64,000 nt of DNA from Diplosphaera chodatii. Its lineage: Eukaryota > Chlorophyta > Trebouxiophyceae > Prasiolales > Stichococcaceae. Where the stretch lies: the NCBI GenBank assembly GCA_032358165.1, contig JAALGY010000054.1, positions 2,046,001 to 2,110,000 of the forward strand, given 5' to 3'. Shown one piece after another: positions 22,113 through 33,415 of this stretch (the first letter of the stretch is position 1; every line of letters starts with the position of its first letter). A model generated the notes under the pieces. That model made no database searches. It was not told where the DNA came from and saw only the letters and a list, made by a program, of their open reading frames with translations. The translations under genes and the position numbers were made by a program.

Positions 22113-25100
22113 CTAGTAGATGGAGCAAGCTTCGCGGAGGGTCTGGTGCGGCACCTGCTTCAGCAGCTGCCGGAAGAGCGCCATGCGGGCCGCCGACACG
22201 GTGGCGCCAAAGTGGGATATCAGGTCGGGCGTGGGCGCCGAGCCACCCCTCGCCTCCAGGAAGTCGCAGATCCCCTGCGTCAGGTCCTGAGCCTCCCGCA
22301 CCTGTGAAATGCATGACCAGCACACCTCACACACTCGGGCACTGTGCGCCGGTTCATTTGGCGATCTCACAACGCTCCTCGGTTCCACGGCAATGCCATA
22401 GGCCCAACGAGTATGGCAGCACGCTGCGCTGGCAACTAAAGAACACCATCCATGCTGTCCCACCTGCTCGGCGTCGTCTGTGTCGCCCTGCGCCTCAGAC
22501 AGCCCCGCGGCGGCTGCAGAGGCATTGCGTGACCGCAGCTGCGCCAGCAGGTCTGCTGAACGCAGCGCCGTCCCACCTGTTTGTGACACATCACACCACA
22601 TCAGTAGCAACCCTCGACACTGGCCCAAGTAGGCAGAGCACCTACCTGCACAGCATGCCATGGTGGCCGTACCTGCCCAAAGGCAGTCGAGCAGCGTGTA
22701 GCCAATGCAGGTGATGCTTTCCGAGACTCACGGTCTCAGGCGCCGCAGTGTGCACCTGAGAACCCGGCGATGCCGGTGCCGCCAAAGCGCCGCTGCCCAC
22801 TGCTGCCGCCGCCGGGAGAGTCCCTGCCGCCTGCGTCCGAGCTGCCGCCGGCGCCGCTGGCTGCTGCTGACTGCAGGCTGCCGGTGCTGCCGGGGGACAC
22901 GAGGTGCCGGCGGATCGCTGGGTTGGCTGCTGCGCCGAAGCGCGGCCGCGGTGACGCCGCTGCGGCTGGCGCACCGGCCGCGCCGCTGTGGCCCGTCCAA
23001 GTCGGCTCGTTGATCGCTGACCGCTGCGTTGACACAGATCAGGGATCGGCACCAAGCGACGAGCATCGCTACGGTGTCTCTACCGCATACTGCAATGTGT
23101 TTATGATTCGCCTTCGACCAGAGCAGCCGCAGGCTGGCTGAAGTGCGCTAACGCCGTTGGCGGTGACACCACAACTGACATCAGTGCACCTGCACCGCTG
23201 CCCGTGACTGGCGCAGCGCCTCAGCGGCGCGCTTGGCGATGCGGGATGCCTCCACCTCCGCTGCCCGGGTGCCCGGCTCATTTGCGCCCTGCATGCAACC
23301 AAGCAACCTCTGCTGCATATGCAACTGAGGTGCAAGCCACGCCGCATCTGCATGCATGCAAGCTCACAGCCAGTCTCCATGCAGATGAAGGCCGGAATGC
23401 TACTTATGCCTGACTTCTTGCACACTCGAAGCTGGCGTTCTGACAACAGTTGGTGAGGCGTCAGGCCCCCATCTCCCAGTGCAACAACCAGGTGAATCAC
23501 ATGCCGGGAACATCGAGCTGGCATCGCTCCGCAGCATGCTCAGAGCTTGATGATCGCCAACAGGAAGAGTCGCGACTGCGCACCTCGATCTTGTTGTGGT
23601 CCAGGGCGCCCATGATGCCGGTGCCGTCGAACAGCTCCCGCAGGATGCGTGCATCATCATGCCCCTCGCCCCCGGCAGCGCCTGCACATAGCGAGGACTG
23701 TCACACACGCTACAGAACGACAACTGAAGTCCCAATATCCTTAATAGCGACTGATACTGTGGGGCTCAAGGATGTTAATGCGTACAGCCGTGTTGCTGGC
23801 AGCACCTGCTTCCGCTGCTGCCGGCTCCGGCCCCCGGAGCTGCGCGTCGCCGTCCGGCGGCACCGGCGGCGGCGCCTTGGAGGCCCTGAACGCGGCCGCC
23901 CGAGCCCTGCGGCCCTGGCGGTTGCTGTGGCCGCCGGGGCCGCCGCCTGGGGCGCCGCCTGCCGCCTGCTCATCCGCGTCGGCGGCGCCGTCGCCGTCGC
24001 GGGCCACTGCCGGCTCTGCCGCCACAGGGCTTCCCCACGCGTCTGTGGCGCCGTCCCCTGCCGCTCCATTCGCCTGCGGCCTGACTGCACTCGCCTCGGG
24101 CTGTGCTGCGGCTGGCGTGCCGCCATGTGCGTCGGGCACCACATCGCCATTCAGCCCTGCACAGCACGGCGGCCGCTGCACACACGACCCTTGTAGACTG
24201 CCTCCTGCAAGCAGGACCATGCCCTGCTACAGGATTTTGCATGCCTACACATCATCGTATCATGCACCTGCAAAGATGGCGGACGTCTCGGTCATGGCCG
24301 CATACTCGGAGCCCAGGGTGAACAGGTCCGACATGTCCTTGGCCTTGAAGAAGCGCCGCTGCCGCGGGTCCTGCAGCACCTGCAGGGCCATCCGAAAGCA
24401 ATCGGGCTCAGCAGCAGTTGAGCAAGCTGCCTCAATGCTTTCGCACTGGTGCAGATTGCAGCTGACTGGCCACGAAAAGATGGCAACGCAGAATACAAGC
24501 CATCAAGCGTAGGACCTCAGAAGAAGTGCAGCAGGCCGAGACATGCGCAGCGCCGCACACCTTGTTGGTGAGGAACTGCTTGTAGATCTGGCGGTGGTAC
24601 ACCTTCTCCTCGATGGTGCCGCTGGTGATGAGGCGGTACACCGTCACGGGGCGGCGCTGCCCGATGCGCCAGGCCCGCTCCCGCGCCTGCATGTCCGTCG
24701 CCGGGTTCCAGTCCGGGTCCACGATCAGCACCCTGCAGTCAGGTGATTGTCGTTCGTGCCAGGTGTCTACGGTGTTCTTGTGGCTGGTGGCAGTCGTACT
24801 CGGCAGCGTGTGGGCCTGTTCAGAAGAAGGCACCACGCAGGATGGGGCGACACAAGCAGCGGTCCTGTTTAGTGAGCTATCCATCAGTGCTGCAGTAGGA
24901 GGCATACAGGACTGCGCGGCAAGCAGCCCCTATTGTTGGCGCTGCGGATGATGCAGGGGCAAATCAGATATTGGCACCTGTTGGCGCCGGTGAGGTTGAC
25001 GCCGATGCCGCCCACTTTGGTGGTCAGCAGGAAGGCAAAGGTGCGGGGCGACTCGTTGAAGTCGTCCATCAGCCGCATCCGGCTGGCCACGGCCGTGGAC

Positions 25101-28100
25101 CCGTCCATGCGGTGGTACTTGTACCCTGTACATGACATACTAGCGTGTACGTTCACATGTGTCTACACCTGGGGGGTGTGCCAGCTCCCATGTTCCTGCG
25201 ATGCCGGTGCCAGCTGTTGATGCTCAGAAGGGTCAGGTTCAGACACCCTTAAATTCACGGCACAGCTTCCTACCGGAAACATGCTGCGTTCTCCACCCAC
25301 CTTCAGCAGCGACAGCCTTCTCCACGATGTCCAGCATCTGCTGGGTCTGAGTGAAGACGAGGGCCCGATGGCCCTGCGAGTGCCAAGCCCGCAGCACCTA
25401 TGCGCCGGGATACAGCAGTCAGTAGGACCGGGGAACATGACTGACCAGTGCAGCATGCTATTTAGTAGCATGGGGCGGCATGCATGCGGATTGAGGTGCA
25501 TTGAGTTGGCAGCCGTATGTTGCCCATGCACCTTCGTGACGACCTGCAGCTTCCCTGACCGCTCGGCGGCGCCGTAGCTCTCCGCATTCTCCCATGTGGT
25601 CCGCTGCAGTGGATGCACGAGGCATGGTCTCGTGGCAGCAATGTGATGGCATCTATAACCATAAACCGTGTCCTTGCATCCTGTGTCCACCGTGCTAGGG
25701 CATGCCGCGAGATGGGGCCGCATCTGCAAGCATGTCACACCTGCAGCAGGTCGGGGTGGTTGCAGATCTTGCGCAGCACATCGATGCCGGCCAGCGCGTT
25801 GCGGTCTCCCGCCAGGATGGCCTCCACGTCCTTGGATGCCAGGTACGCCCGGTACAGCTCCCGCTGCTCGGTGGACAGCCGGCAGAACAGGACCTGCAGC
25901 ACGTTATCCCTATTTCTTACGGATGTAGTGCAGGAATCTCAGCATCTATGGTCCCAATGAAGCACCCACAGGCCTGCATAGATCGCTGATCTGGTGTGCG
26001 TGATGGCACTATGTCACACACGGTCACTGCAGCAGGCGTATGGCCTCATGCCACCCAGGCACCTGTTCCGTCTTCTCGGGCAGCTCGGCCTCGATGTCGA
26101 CCTTGCGGCGCCGCAGCAGGTAGGGCGAGATCAGGTCTCGCAGCACTACGGCGCACTTGTATGCTGTAGACACCTGCGACCAGTCGGCTAGATACGTTTA
26201 CGTCTCGAACGTGCAGGTCACCACCCCACCACCATCACCGCAATCTCCTGTGCACTGCCTGTGCTGCCGTCACCCTAGGCGAACTGATGGTGGTGTTCCT
26301 CAGCAGTACCTGGATGGAGGAGGCGTTTGCATAGCCGCCAATCTGGATCGGAACCGCAAACTGGGTCTGGAACACGGGCAGGGTGCCCAGCTTCCCCGGG
26401 AAGACAAAGTCGAACAGCGACCAAAGCTCTGGCAGCCTGTTTTGCACAGGGGTGCCCGTCATGATGATCCTGCAGAAGCAGGCCCTCGTCAACCCCTGAT
26501 TCCTCGTGGTGGTGATGGGAATTGAATGTTGATGAACTTGGTGTGTCAAATTGCGTCCATGCATATAGCGGAATGAGCAATACATGCGCACCTGTGCACT
26601 GTCTGCAGCTGCTTGGCCATGAGTGTGACGTCGGCATCAGGGTTGCGAATCCTGTGTCCCTCGTCCAGGACTGCATATCCCCACCTGTGATTGCAAGCCA
26701 TACACATCATGCTGGTGTAAGAGATCCCCGGCAACGATCTGCTCAGCATAGCTCTGAGCCTACGAGGAGAGCCTGTTAGCTGCGGGTGACTCTACCTGAC
26801 ATCCAACAGGTCTGCATGCTGCCGGCGCAGGTGCTCGTACGTCGTGATCAGGATGCCTGTCTCGCTGTTGACCACCTCCTGTATGAGCTCCCTGCAGCCC
26901 ACACAACACACTTCATTATCCGAGTCATTACCATCTAGACCCCAGCGCCACATCAAGACCCCTCTGTCAATGGAACACGTCCCAACGAGCACACGTGCCG
27001 CAGCAGGATTGCAGCGGGCGGAAGGGGCGCGCACTTGCGAGGGGGCCGGGCGCTGAGCTGGGAGCGCGCCGAGTCGTGCAGGATGACGACGCGGAAGGGC
27101 GGGTACCACGCCCGCAGCTCCCGTAGCCACTGCGATGTTGCAGTCGGAACCTCTGAGTGAAGCTCAAGTTTGCCAGGCCTCGCAAAGTGAAGCTTGACAC
27201 GGCCTACTGATTGCCGCAGTTGGCTGAGTGCGTCATTGCACACAGCTTGCACCTGGCAGTACCCGTGAAGCTGGACTGCAAGGAACAGCTGGCGGCCGAC
27301 CGCACAGATGTGGAAAAGCACAGCAGCAGCCGCACCTGGCGCAGCACGGTGGCGGGGCACACGACGAGGGAGGGGCGGAAGTGGCCGCCACGGTGGAGGC
27401 CTGCCAGGAACGCCGCCAGCTGGATGGTCTTGCCCAGCCCCATCTCGTCGCCGATGATGCCGCCCGCGCGCTGCGTGTGCAGCTCCCACAGCCACTTCAC
27501 CCCTGCACGCCGCAATACGTTGATACACCCTGAAACCCACGTGGTTCCTCCGCTGCACAGCAGCTAGCAGCCGCGCTTACCAAGGTGACAATCTTATGGG
27601 ATGACATGAGAGATCTTGTTTATGCAAATGCTGCACAGCTCCTGGAATGCATCGTCTAACCGACTGCTATCGGAGGACACTTGCAGTTGGGAACGACACC
27701 AATGCTCTGTCAATGGTGCTTCAGCGTCCGTACCTGTCTTCTGGTAGTCGAACAGCCGGTTGTAGATGGCGGCAGGCACTCGGAAGCCGCCCTCGAAGAC
27801 CACATCCTCTGACTCATCGGAGATTGCCAGCGTCGAGTGCGAGTCTCGATACGCCTGCATCCGGTTCTCGTAGGCCACTGGTTCCGCATCATCATACTCA
27901 CCTGCAAGGATATCACTATGCATGGAGTTCGGTCTGCTTCCAACAGACAGCTGCCATGCACAGCAGCAGGGCAACGCTTGCAGTGCAGAGCTAGGATGCA
28001 AAAGTGTTCAGGAAGGCCCGGCACCTGTCAGGTCAGCATAGTCCTCTTCATCCGCCACCTCCATATCTTCGGCCTCCTCATCTGAGGCGGCCTCTGAGTC

Positions 28101-30174
28101 GCTGCCGCTGCCGCCGACATCATCCTGCCTGCATGAGCAGAACACACAGTGAACCTACCACTGGATGACAGCTCTCACATGCTGACCAGCTGCTGTGGAC
28201 TGCGGAGCCTAATCGAAATGCGCCTTCGTGATGGAGTCAGACAGTGGTATGACGGCACCTGGCAGCAGCGCCAGCCTTGCGCAGGCGCTTGCGGGCCGCA
28301 CCGCGCGGCAGCGTGTTCGCCCGCCGCTTCTTCTTCACGTTGCGCGTGTGCCCCGACGCCGACGCCCGCCAGAATGCCTCGTCCATGCGCCGTGCGCCCC
28401 GCTCCCTGCAAGACACCGCCATTTGCCAGCTCGCAGTGGCCATCACACAGCTGGCAGCCAGATCCCAGAACACTGCAGGGGACGCCTGTCCTGCAGAGCT
28501 GTTAGCGGCAGGGGCCCTGCCTGTCAGGCAAACCCCGAAACGTGAAAGCATAACCAACCGTTGCGGCAGGTCTGCCGGGTCCACAAGCTTGGAGCGGGGG
28601 CGGGCGTCGTGCTCCTCCCGGGTGCGCTGCGCAACGACCGCAAAGTCCGGGTCCACTGGGCGCCCTGCGTCGCCAAAGCAACCCAGCTGGGACGCCGGGC
28701 ATCAAAGCCGATGCCGGCATTGCCCTCCATGTGCTCATGCCCAGCTGGTCAGTCGAATCCTGCCAGCTGGCATGAACCCTACCTGCGGGGCCGGGCCGGG
28801 TGCTGCTGGGCCGTGCAGCGCGCTCAATGGTGCGCTCAAAGCCGTCCAGCCGATCAAATGGCGTGATGACGCCCTGCAGCGGGAAAGCGGGTTTGGACCA
28901 ACGTCAGCTCACTATCTGCTGTAGCAGGACGATAGGGATGCACAGGTGCAACTTCAGAGCGCGTCGCCAAGCCTTCCAAGCCACGGATGCTCACCGTACG
29001 GATCAGGCGGTCGCGCTCTGTTTCGACCAGGCCGCCGCTCCCGCCGCGTGCTGCTGTACTGCGGCTCTGCGCAGGCCGCCTGGCTGCTGCCGATGCAAAC
29101 ACATCGTCCTCGACCAGCTGGGCCGCCCTTGAGGCTGCTGGCAAAGCTGCAGCTGCAGATGTTGGCTCGCTGTCCTTGCCTGCAGCTGCAGCACCGCCTG
29201 CTGCAGCAGCTTCCTCTTCCCGCTGGACTGCTGCCTGCACAGGACGAGCAGATGCGATGGCCCCGACTGATGCAGTGGAGGCCAGGCAGGAAGCTCTGCA
29301 CACTGCAACTGGCGAGCAGATAATTAGAACAGAGCCCACCTCCAGCTCGCGCTGCCGGCTCTGCAGGCCTGCCAGCCGCTTCGACATGACCACACGCTGC
29401 AGCTCGCCAGCACTCCCGCCTCCGCCGCCATCCCCTGCGCCCGCTGAGCCCTCAGACGCCTCGCCGTTGGGTCCCGCTGCCTCGCCAGCCGCAGCTGCTG
29501 GCTGCGCTGCTGGCGCCTGAGGCGGCGCAGAGTCCTCGTCCTCACTCCAGGCATCCTCGTCACCCTGGGCCGGCGCTGCGCCGGTAGCCTCATTGAGCCG
29601 CTGCAAAATGTCCTCAACGGCCGCCATCTCGTGTTTCACCGCCTGCAGCTCCGCCCGTGGGCCTGCCGCCTGCTGCTCGCCTGCGTATTGATGCAAGCAC
29701 ATGGTTTTTGAGGCGCTGCACGCTATGCATGCTGTGCACGCTCAGGAAGCTTACCCCGTCCATGCAGCAGCAGCAACAGCGTCTGCGCTATCAGTCGGTG
29801 TATTGTTGTGCTATAACATTCTCTGGTCTCATCGCTGTCTTACCTTCCTCAGCCTCCTCGGACTCGCTGGTCTGTGGCTGCGCCGCCGCATGCGCTGCCT
29901 GCGGCGAGACACGCAACACGCTACGAAGATGCATGTCTGTGCGTCAAGCTGGCTTGGATCCATTGACCATCTTGCAGCCGTAGCTTGGCACAGCTGTGAG
30001 GCATTACAAAGCATGAGCTCGGGTACTGTATGGTGCAGTGCTGTGCGTGGTTACCCGCGCCAACACATCCTGCTCCACATCCTCTGCATCTATGGCGGTC
30101 ACGCCAAAGCCGGTGAGATCCTCATCTTGTGCACCGCTGACGCCCGCTCCCTGCTGACCCGCCTGAGCTGTCAT
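22113..30174 (-). CDS. ERCC6: CSB/ERCC6-type SNF2 ATPase (transcription-coupled repair)
   Basis: SNF2-family ATPase of the Cockayne syndrome B / Rad26 / CHR8 branch, which recognises stalled RNA polymerase II and starts transcription-coupled repair. Exon 1 (30174-30055) ends phase 0 and includes the conserved N-terminal [17 protein letters not shown]; exon 2 is about 29898-29844. Motif [12 protein letters not shown] lies near 27450 and motif [13 protein letters not shown] near 26665, a CSB-specific DEGH box. Motif III and [16 protein letters not shown] are near 26400, [21 protein letters not shown] near 26100 and [11 protein letters not shown] near 25760. Motif V MDGSTAV...[16 protein letters not shown] is near 25100-24980 and motif [16 protein letters not shown] near 24680. 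The tail has [11 protein letters not shown] (like the LLARMRARN segment of CSB) and a final helical segment ending SIY at 22113. The acidic N-terminal and Ala/Gly/Pro-rich C-terminal insertions are lineage-specific. The family is certain; I did not fix every exon edge. Confidence 0.93.
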
Positions 30175-30825
30175 GGCGGGCTATGGCCGCGCTGTACTGC
30201 TCATGTCAACCGTGGCTCTCCTGCTTGCTGGAGCACTGAGCAATCTCGTCGAAGGCGCTGGATAACAATAAGCAGGATTGCAACTTGGCTTCAGCCTGAG
30301 AGCGCGCAGAGAGGTGTGTTGCAACCGCGCATCAGCAAATCAGTAACATGATTTTGAGCATGAGTGCGCAAAATCAGCTGCGACATGTGTGGACATCTGC
30401 TTTTTTCTAATGTGCTGGGCTAGATGGCAACATCGCGAACGTCAAACATCAAATGCCGCACTTGGTGGGTCGCACATAGCCAGCATGTGGGTGCTGACCA
30501 GCTGCCCACGAGCCCATCTGAGGGAAGCAGGAAGGTCGGTTCAGGTTGCCCCACCCTGCAGTGGGTGTTTCTCTAAACCCGGCCGCCGAGCCTATGCCTG
30601 GACTTGGCCAACAGCGAGCGGGCAGTGGAGTCGTTGTGCGTCTGCACCTTGTCTCTAGCACTTGCACATACCCTTTTCGCTGCTTGGGGTTGTCTTGCAA
30701 CAGGATAGGAGCGGCGCTGCAGTCTTGCATTGGATTAGCAAGTCATCCGAAATCCCCCAGACTGCAAGGGTCTGAACATCTGAAAGCAGGCCTGCTAAAC
30801 ACTTGGTAAACACAGCTCGCCCAGC
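30175..30825. promoter_or_regulatory. Shared head-to-head promoter region, CSB / eIF3g
   Basis: A 651-base gap separates the start codons of two divergent genes and must hold both promoters and 5' UTRs. No TATA-like box or other named element was identified with confidence. Confidence 0.5.
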
Positions 30826-32648
30826 ATGGCGTCCAAGATTAGGTGGGCCGACACACTCGATGACGACGAGGAACGCGAGATCCCAGTGGGCTCAGTGACA
30901 GGGCCTGACGCGAAGGGCGTCAAGACAGTGGTCGAATACAAAAAGAATGAGAAGGGCGAGATCGTAAAGGTCACCACGCGCATCAAGACCTCCAACATCG
31001 AGAAGCGCGTGTACAAGGTGGGCGCCCTGCGCATGTTGCCTGATGCGGCTGCACCCGGCGCAGCATGCTTGCGGTGCACAGTCGCAGTGCCTGCATATGC
31101 AGCATGCATCTGCACCTGCCAGTACGTGCATGTGCAGCCTCTACAAGATGACTGTGCTGCACAGACAGCCACTGCACATTGCACACACCTCTGTCCTGAC
31201 ACCCTGCCGGCACACTGCCGCCTCTCAACACTCCCTCATGTCCATGCAACAGTCACAGCTGGAGCGGCGGAAGTGGGAGCGCTTCGGCAACGCGCTCAAG
31301 GAGTCGGACAACGACTCGGTGACGGTGCGCGCTGTGGAGGACATCCCCTTCGAGCGCGTGCGGCTGCAGAAGAGCACGCAGGAGGAGAAGAAGACAGCGG
31401 TGGATGTCGCCACCGCCCTCGCCATGGGCGACAAGTCAGCAGTCGGCACCAGGTGTGCATTAGCCCCATCCAGCAGCTCGATAAGTCAACGTGTACAGCT
31501 TGTGTGCGGAAGCACTCTTGGTTGCATTGGCTCGCTGGCTGCTGTGAGCTGGCTGTGCTGCCATCACACAACCATGTGCACATACTGTTGCCCAAGCTTT
31601 GCGCTCCCCTCATTGACATGCTGCATCCACAGCAGCTAGGAGCATCGGCACATGCGTGTCAACGAACTGCCGCGTGGTCCGGCACCCGCTGACCGCCCCC
31701 CTCCTCGTGCGCCTGCAGCCTGAAGGACATGCTGTACCGGCGGCGCATGGAGCGGCAGCTGGCGGCGGCGCGGGGGCTGGGCCCCCTGGGCGAGAAGCCG
31801 CCCGAGGAGGACGGCGCCGGCGGCAGCGCCCTGCCCCAGGCCGGCGCCAAGGGCGGCTACGTGCCGCCCTCCGTGCGGTGCGGCTTTTTCCGCCCCCTGC
31901 CCGGCAGCACCCGCAGCCCAGCGTTCATGCATGTGCACCCAGTCCTGCTGCCGAGAGCGTGCGAGGATCTGCATCACTTGTCTGCATCGTCCAACGCTCG
32001 CCATGTCATCTGGCATCTTTCCCTGGACCGTCCGATGCGGCCTGCGTCACAGCGGCTGCTCTGCGTGTGTGCAGGGCACGGGCAGCGGGCGGTGGCGCGA
32101 CGATGGGCGACTCCATGCACAAGCGGGAGGAGAACAGCGTGCGGGTTACCAATTTGTCAGAAGATACAAGGGAGGACGACCTGCGGGTGCGCAGCCCAGG
32201 ACATCCTGTGTCAGCCCTACTGCTGTAAATATGGCTGAGGGATAGATCAAACGGCTGTTCTTTATGCACCTGCGACACTTGGATAGGCAGGACGAGAGCA
32301 AGCATGTGCTGACATCCTGATGCTGTGTGCTTGCAGGAACTGTTCAGCGCCTTTGGCCCCATTTCGCGGATATACATTGCATATGATCGTGAGACGGGCG
32401 AGTCGCGGGGCTTTGCTTTCGTCAACTTCGTGTACAGGTACTCCTGCTTGCATATCATATCGTTGCAGTCAGCTGGTGGCGAATAGAACCAGCTGTGCAC
32501 ATCTGTTGGCACCTTGCCATGATTTGCTGTCGTCTGGTCCTGCAGGGATGACGCCAACAAGGCGATCGAGAAGCTCAACGGCTTTGGGTACGACAACCTC
32601 ATTTTGCGGGTGGAGCATGCGGCACCACGTGCAGACCGACCTGCATAG
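30826..32648 (+). CDS. EIF3G: Translation initiation factor eIF3 subunit G
   Basis: RNA-binding subunit of the eIF3 complex, acting in scanning and reinitiation in the cytosol. Exons: 30826-31017, about 31259-31452, 31719-31877, 32075-32186, 32337-32437, 32546-32648, giving 286 residues. The start MASKIRWADTLDDDEE matches the family's acidic N terminus. GGYVPPSVR precedes the RRM, as in other eIF3g proteins. The C-terminal RRM has VRVTNLSEDTREDDLRELF as its first strand and helix, RNP1 as SRGFAFVNF, and ends GFGYDNLILRVEHAAP. The CCHC zinc knuckle usually found between the N-terminal part and the RRM (CRxC...HWT..CPYK) is absent from this model. Exon 2 may start at 31253 instead, adding two residues. 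Confidence 0.93.
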
Positions 32649-32748
32649 TCACATATGTTCGGCCGATCTGAGGCGCTACGCTGCTGGCAGCTGTGCACAT
32701 GCAGTGTTGGATATCGATGCTGCCGTCTTCCAACTGGCTGATGATCGC

Positions 32749-32753
32749 TGTAA
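32749..32753 (+). terminator. Candidate TGTAA polyadenylation signal of eIF3g
   Basis: TGTAA lies 101 bases after the eIF3g stop codon, a normal 3' UTR distance for a compact algal gene. Use is inferred from the motif only. Confidence 0.45.
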
Positions 32754-33204
32754 CATATTTACGATGTTCTCTTTCGCTTGCTGTTCTCCGCACGGATGAT
32801 GCACACAACGATGCTTGGTTGCCTGCACGACCTTGACCTTCCACGAAAGCTGACAAAGCCACCCATACAGCCGTGGGAACTAGGTCATGCCAAGCCCTGT
32901 TACCTCCCCAAGGTGTGGTGTGACCTGACGCTCACAAGCGGGACAGTTGATGATGAACAAGAAGGGAAGGGAGCTCTCGCCTCCTGTTCATTGGCGATGC
33001 TTTACATGTGAACTCTAACTGCTGTGGCATGGTGTTCCTGCGCAGCTTCAATCTCACACGAGCTTCACTGCATTCACAATCTCACGACTCCATTACTCCA
33101 TCCACAAGAGGCCACATAGTATGCCATGTGCCATACAGCGTAGCATTCCTGATAATGTAGCACGCCTGTCAAATGTGTTTGGGATTGTTTGTATCTGAGA
33201 CTGC

Positions 33205-33209
33205 TTACA
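33205..33209 (-). terminator. Candidate TGTAA polyadenylation signal of the ARM-BTB gene
   Basis: TTACA on the plus strand (TGTAA on the minus strand) lies about 207 bases after the minus-strand ARM-BTB stop. It is a plausible chlorophyte poly(A) signal, but only the motif supports it. Confidence 0.35.
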
Positions 33210-33415
33210 TGTTGTGGAGTCTGCCTCGTCATGCTGTGGAGGCTGCCCTTTATGAAATGTGCTTCCATCATGAAACCCATTGTCATGCAGAGTTCGTCTG
33301 ATCTGATGTCCTGGAAATCACAAGCGCATACTTCAGGTCATCCTGTAACTGCTCCGCTAAGTCCATCATCCTGCACGTCCTCCCGCTGCTGCTGAGCTCC
33401 TGTGCCGAGCCCACA

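Larger units (their letters stand above)
32649..33415. other. Convergent intergenic region, eIF3g / ARM-BTB
   Basis: A 767-base tail-to-tail gap, more AT-rich than the genes on either side. It contains candidate poly(A) signals for both genes (listed separately). No open frame with recognisable content was seen. Confidence 0.45.

Noticed and set aside
23450..24512. Plus-strand frames of about 250 residues opposite the CSB C-terminal region
   Set aside because: Composition mirrors the Ala/Gly/Pro-rich CSB tail on the minus strand; no domain and no homology recognised.
31480..31540. CTACVRKH...C stretch in an eIF3g intron, possible missing zinc knuckle
   Set aside because: The Cys/His spacing does not match CxxCxxxHxxxxC, the frame differs from the flanking exons, and no acceptor/donor pair gives a consistent phase.
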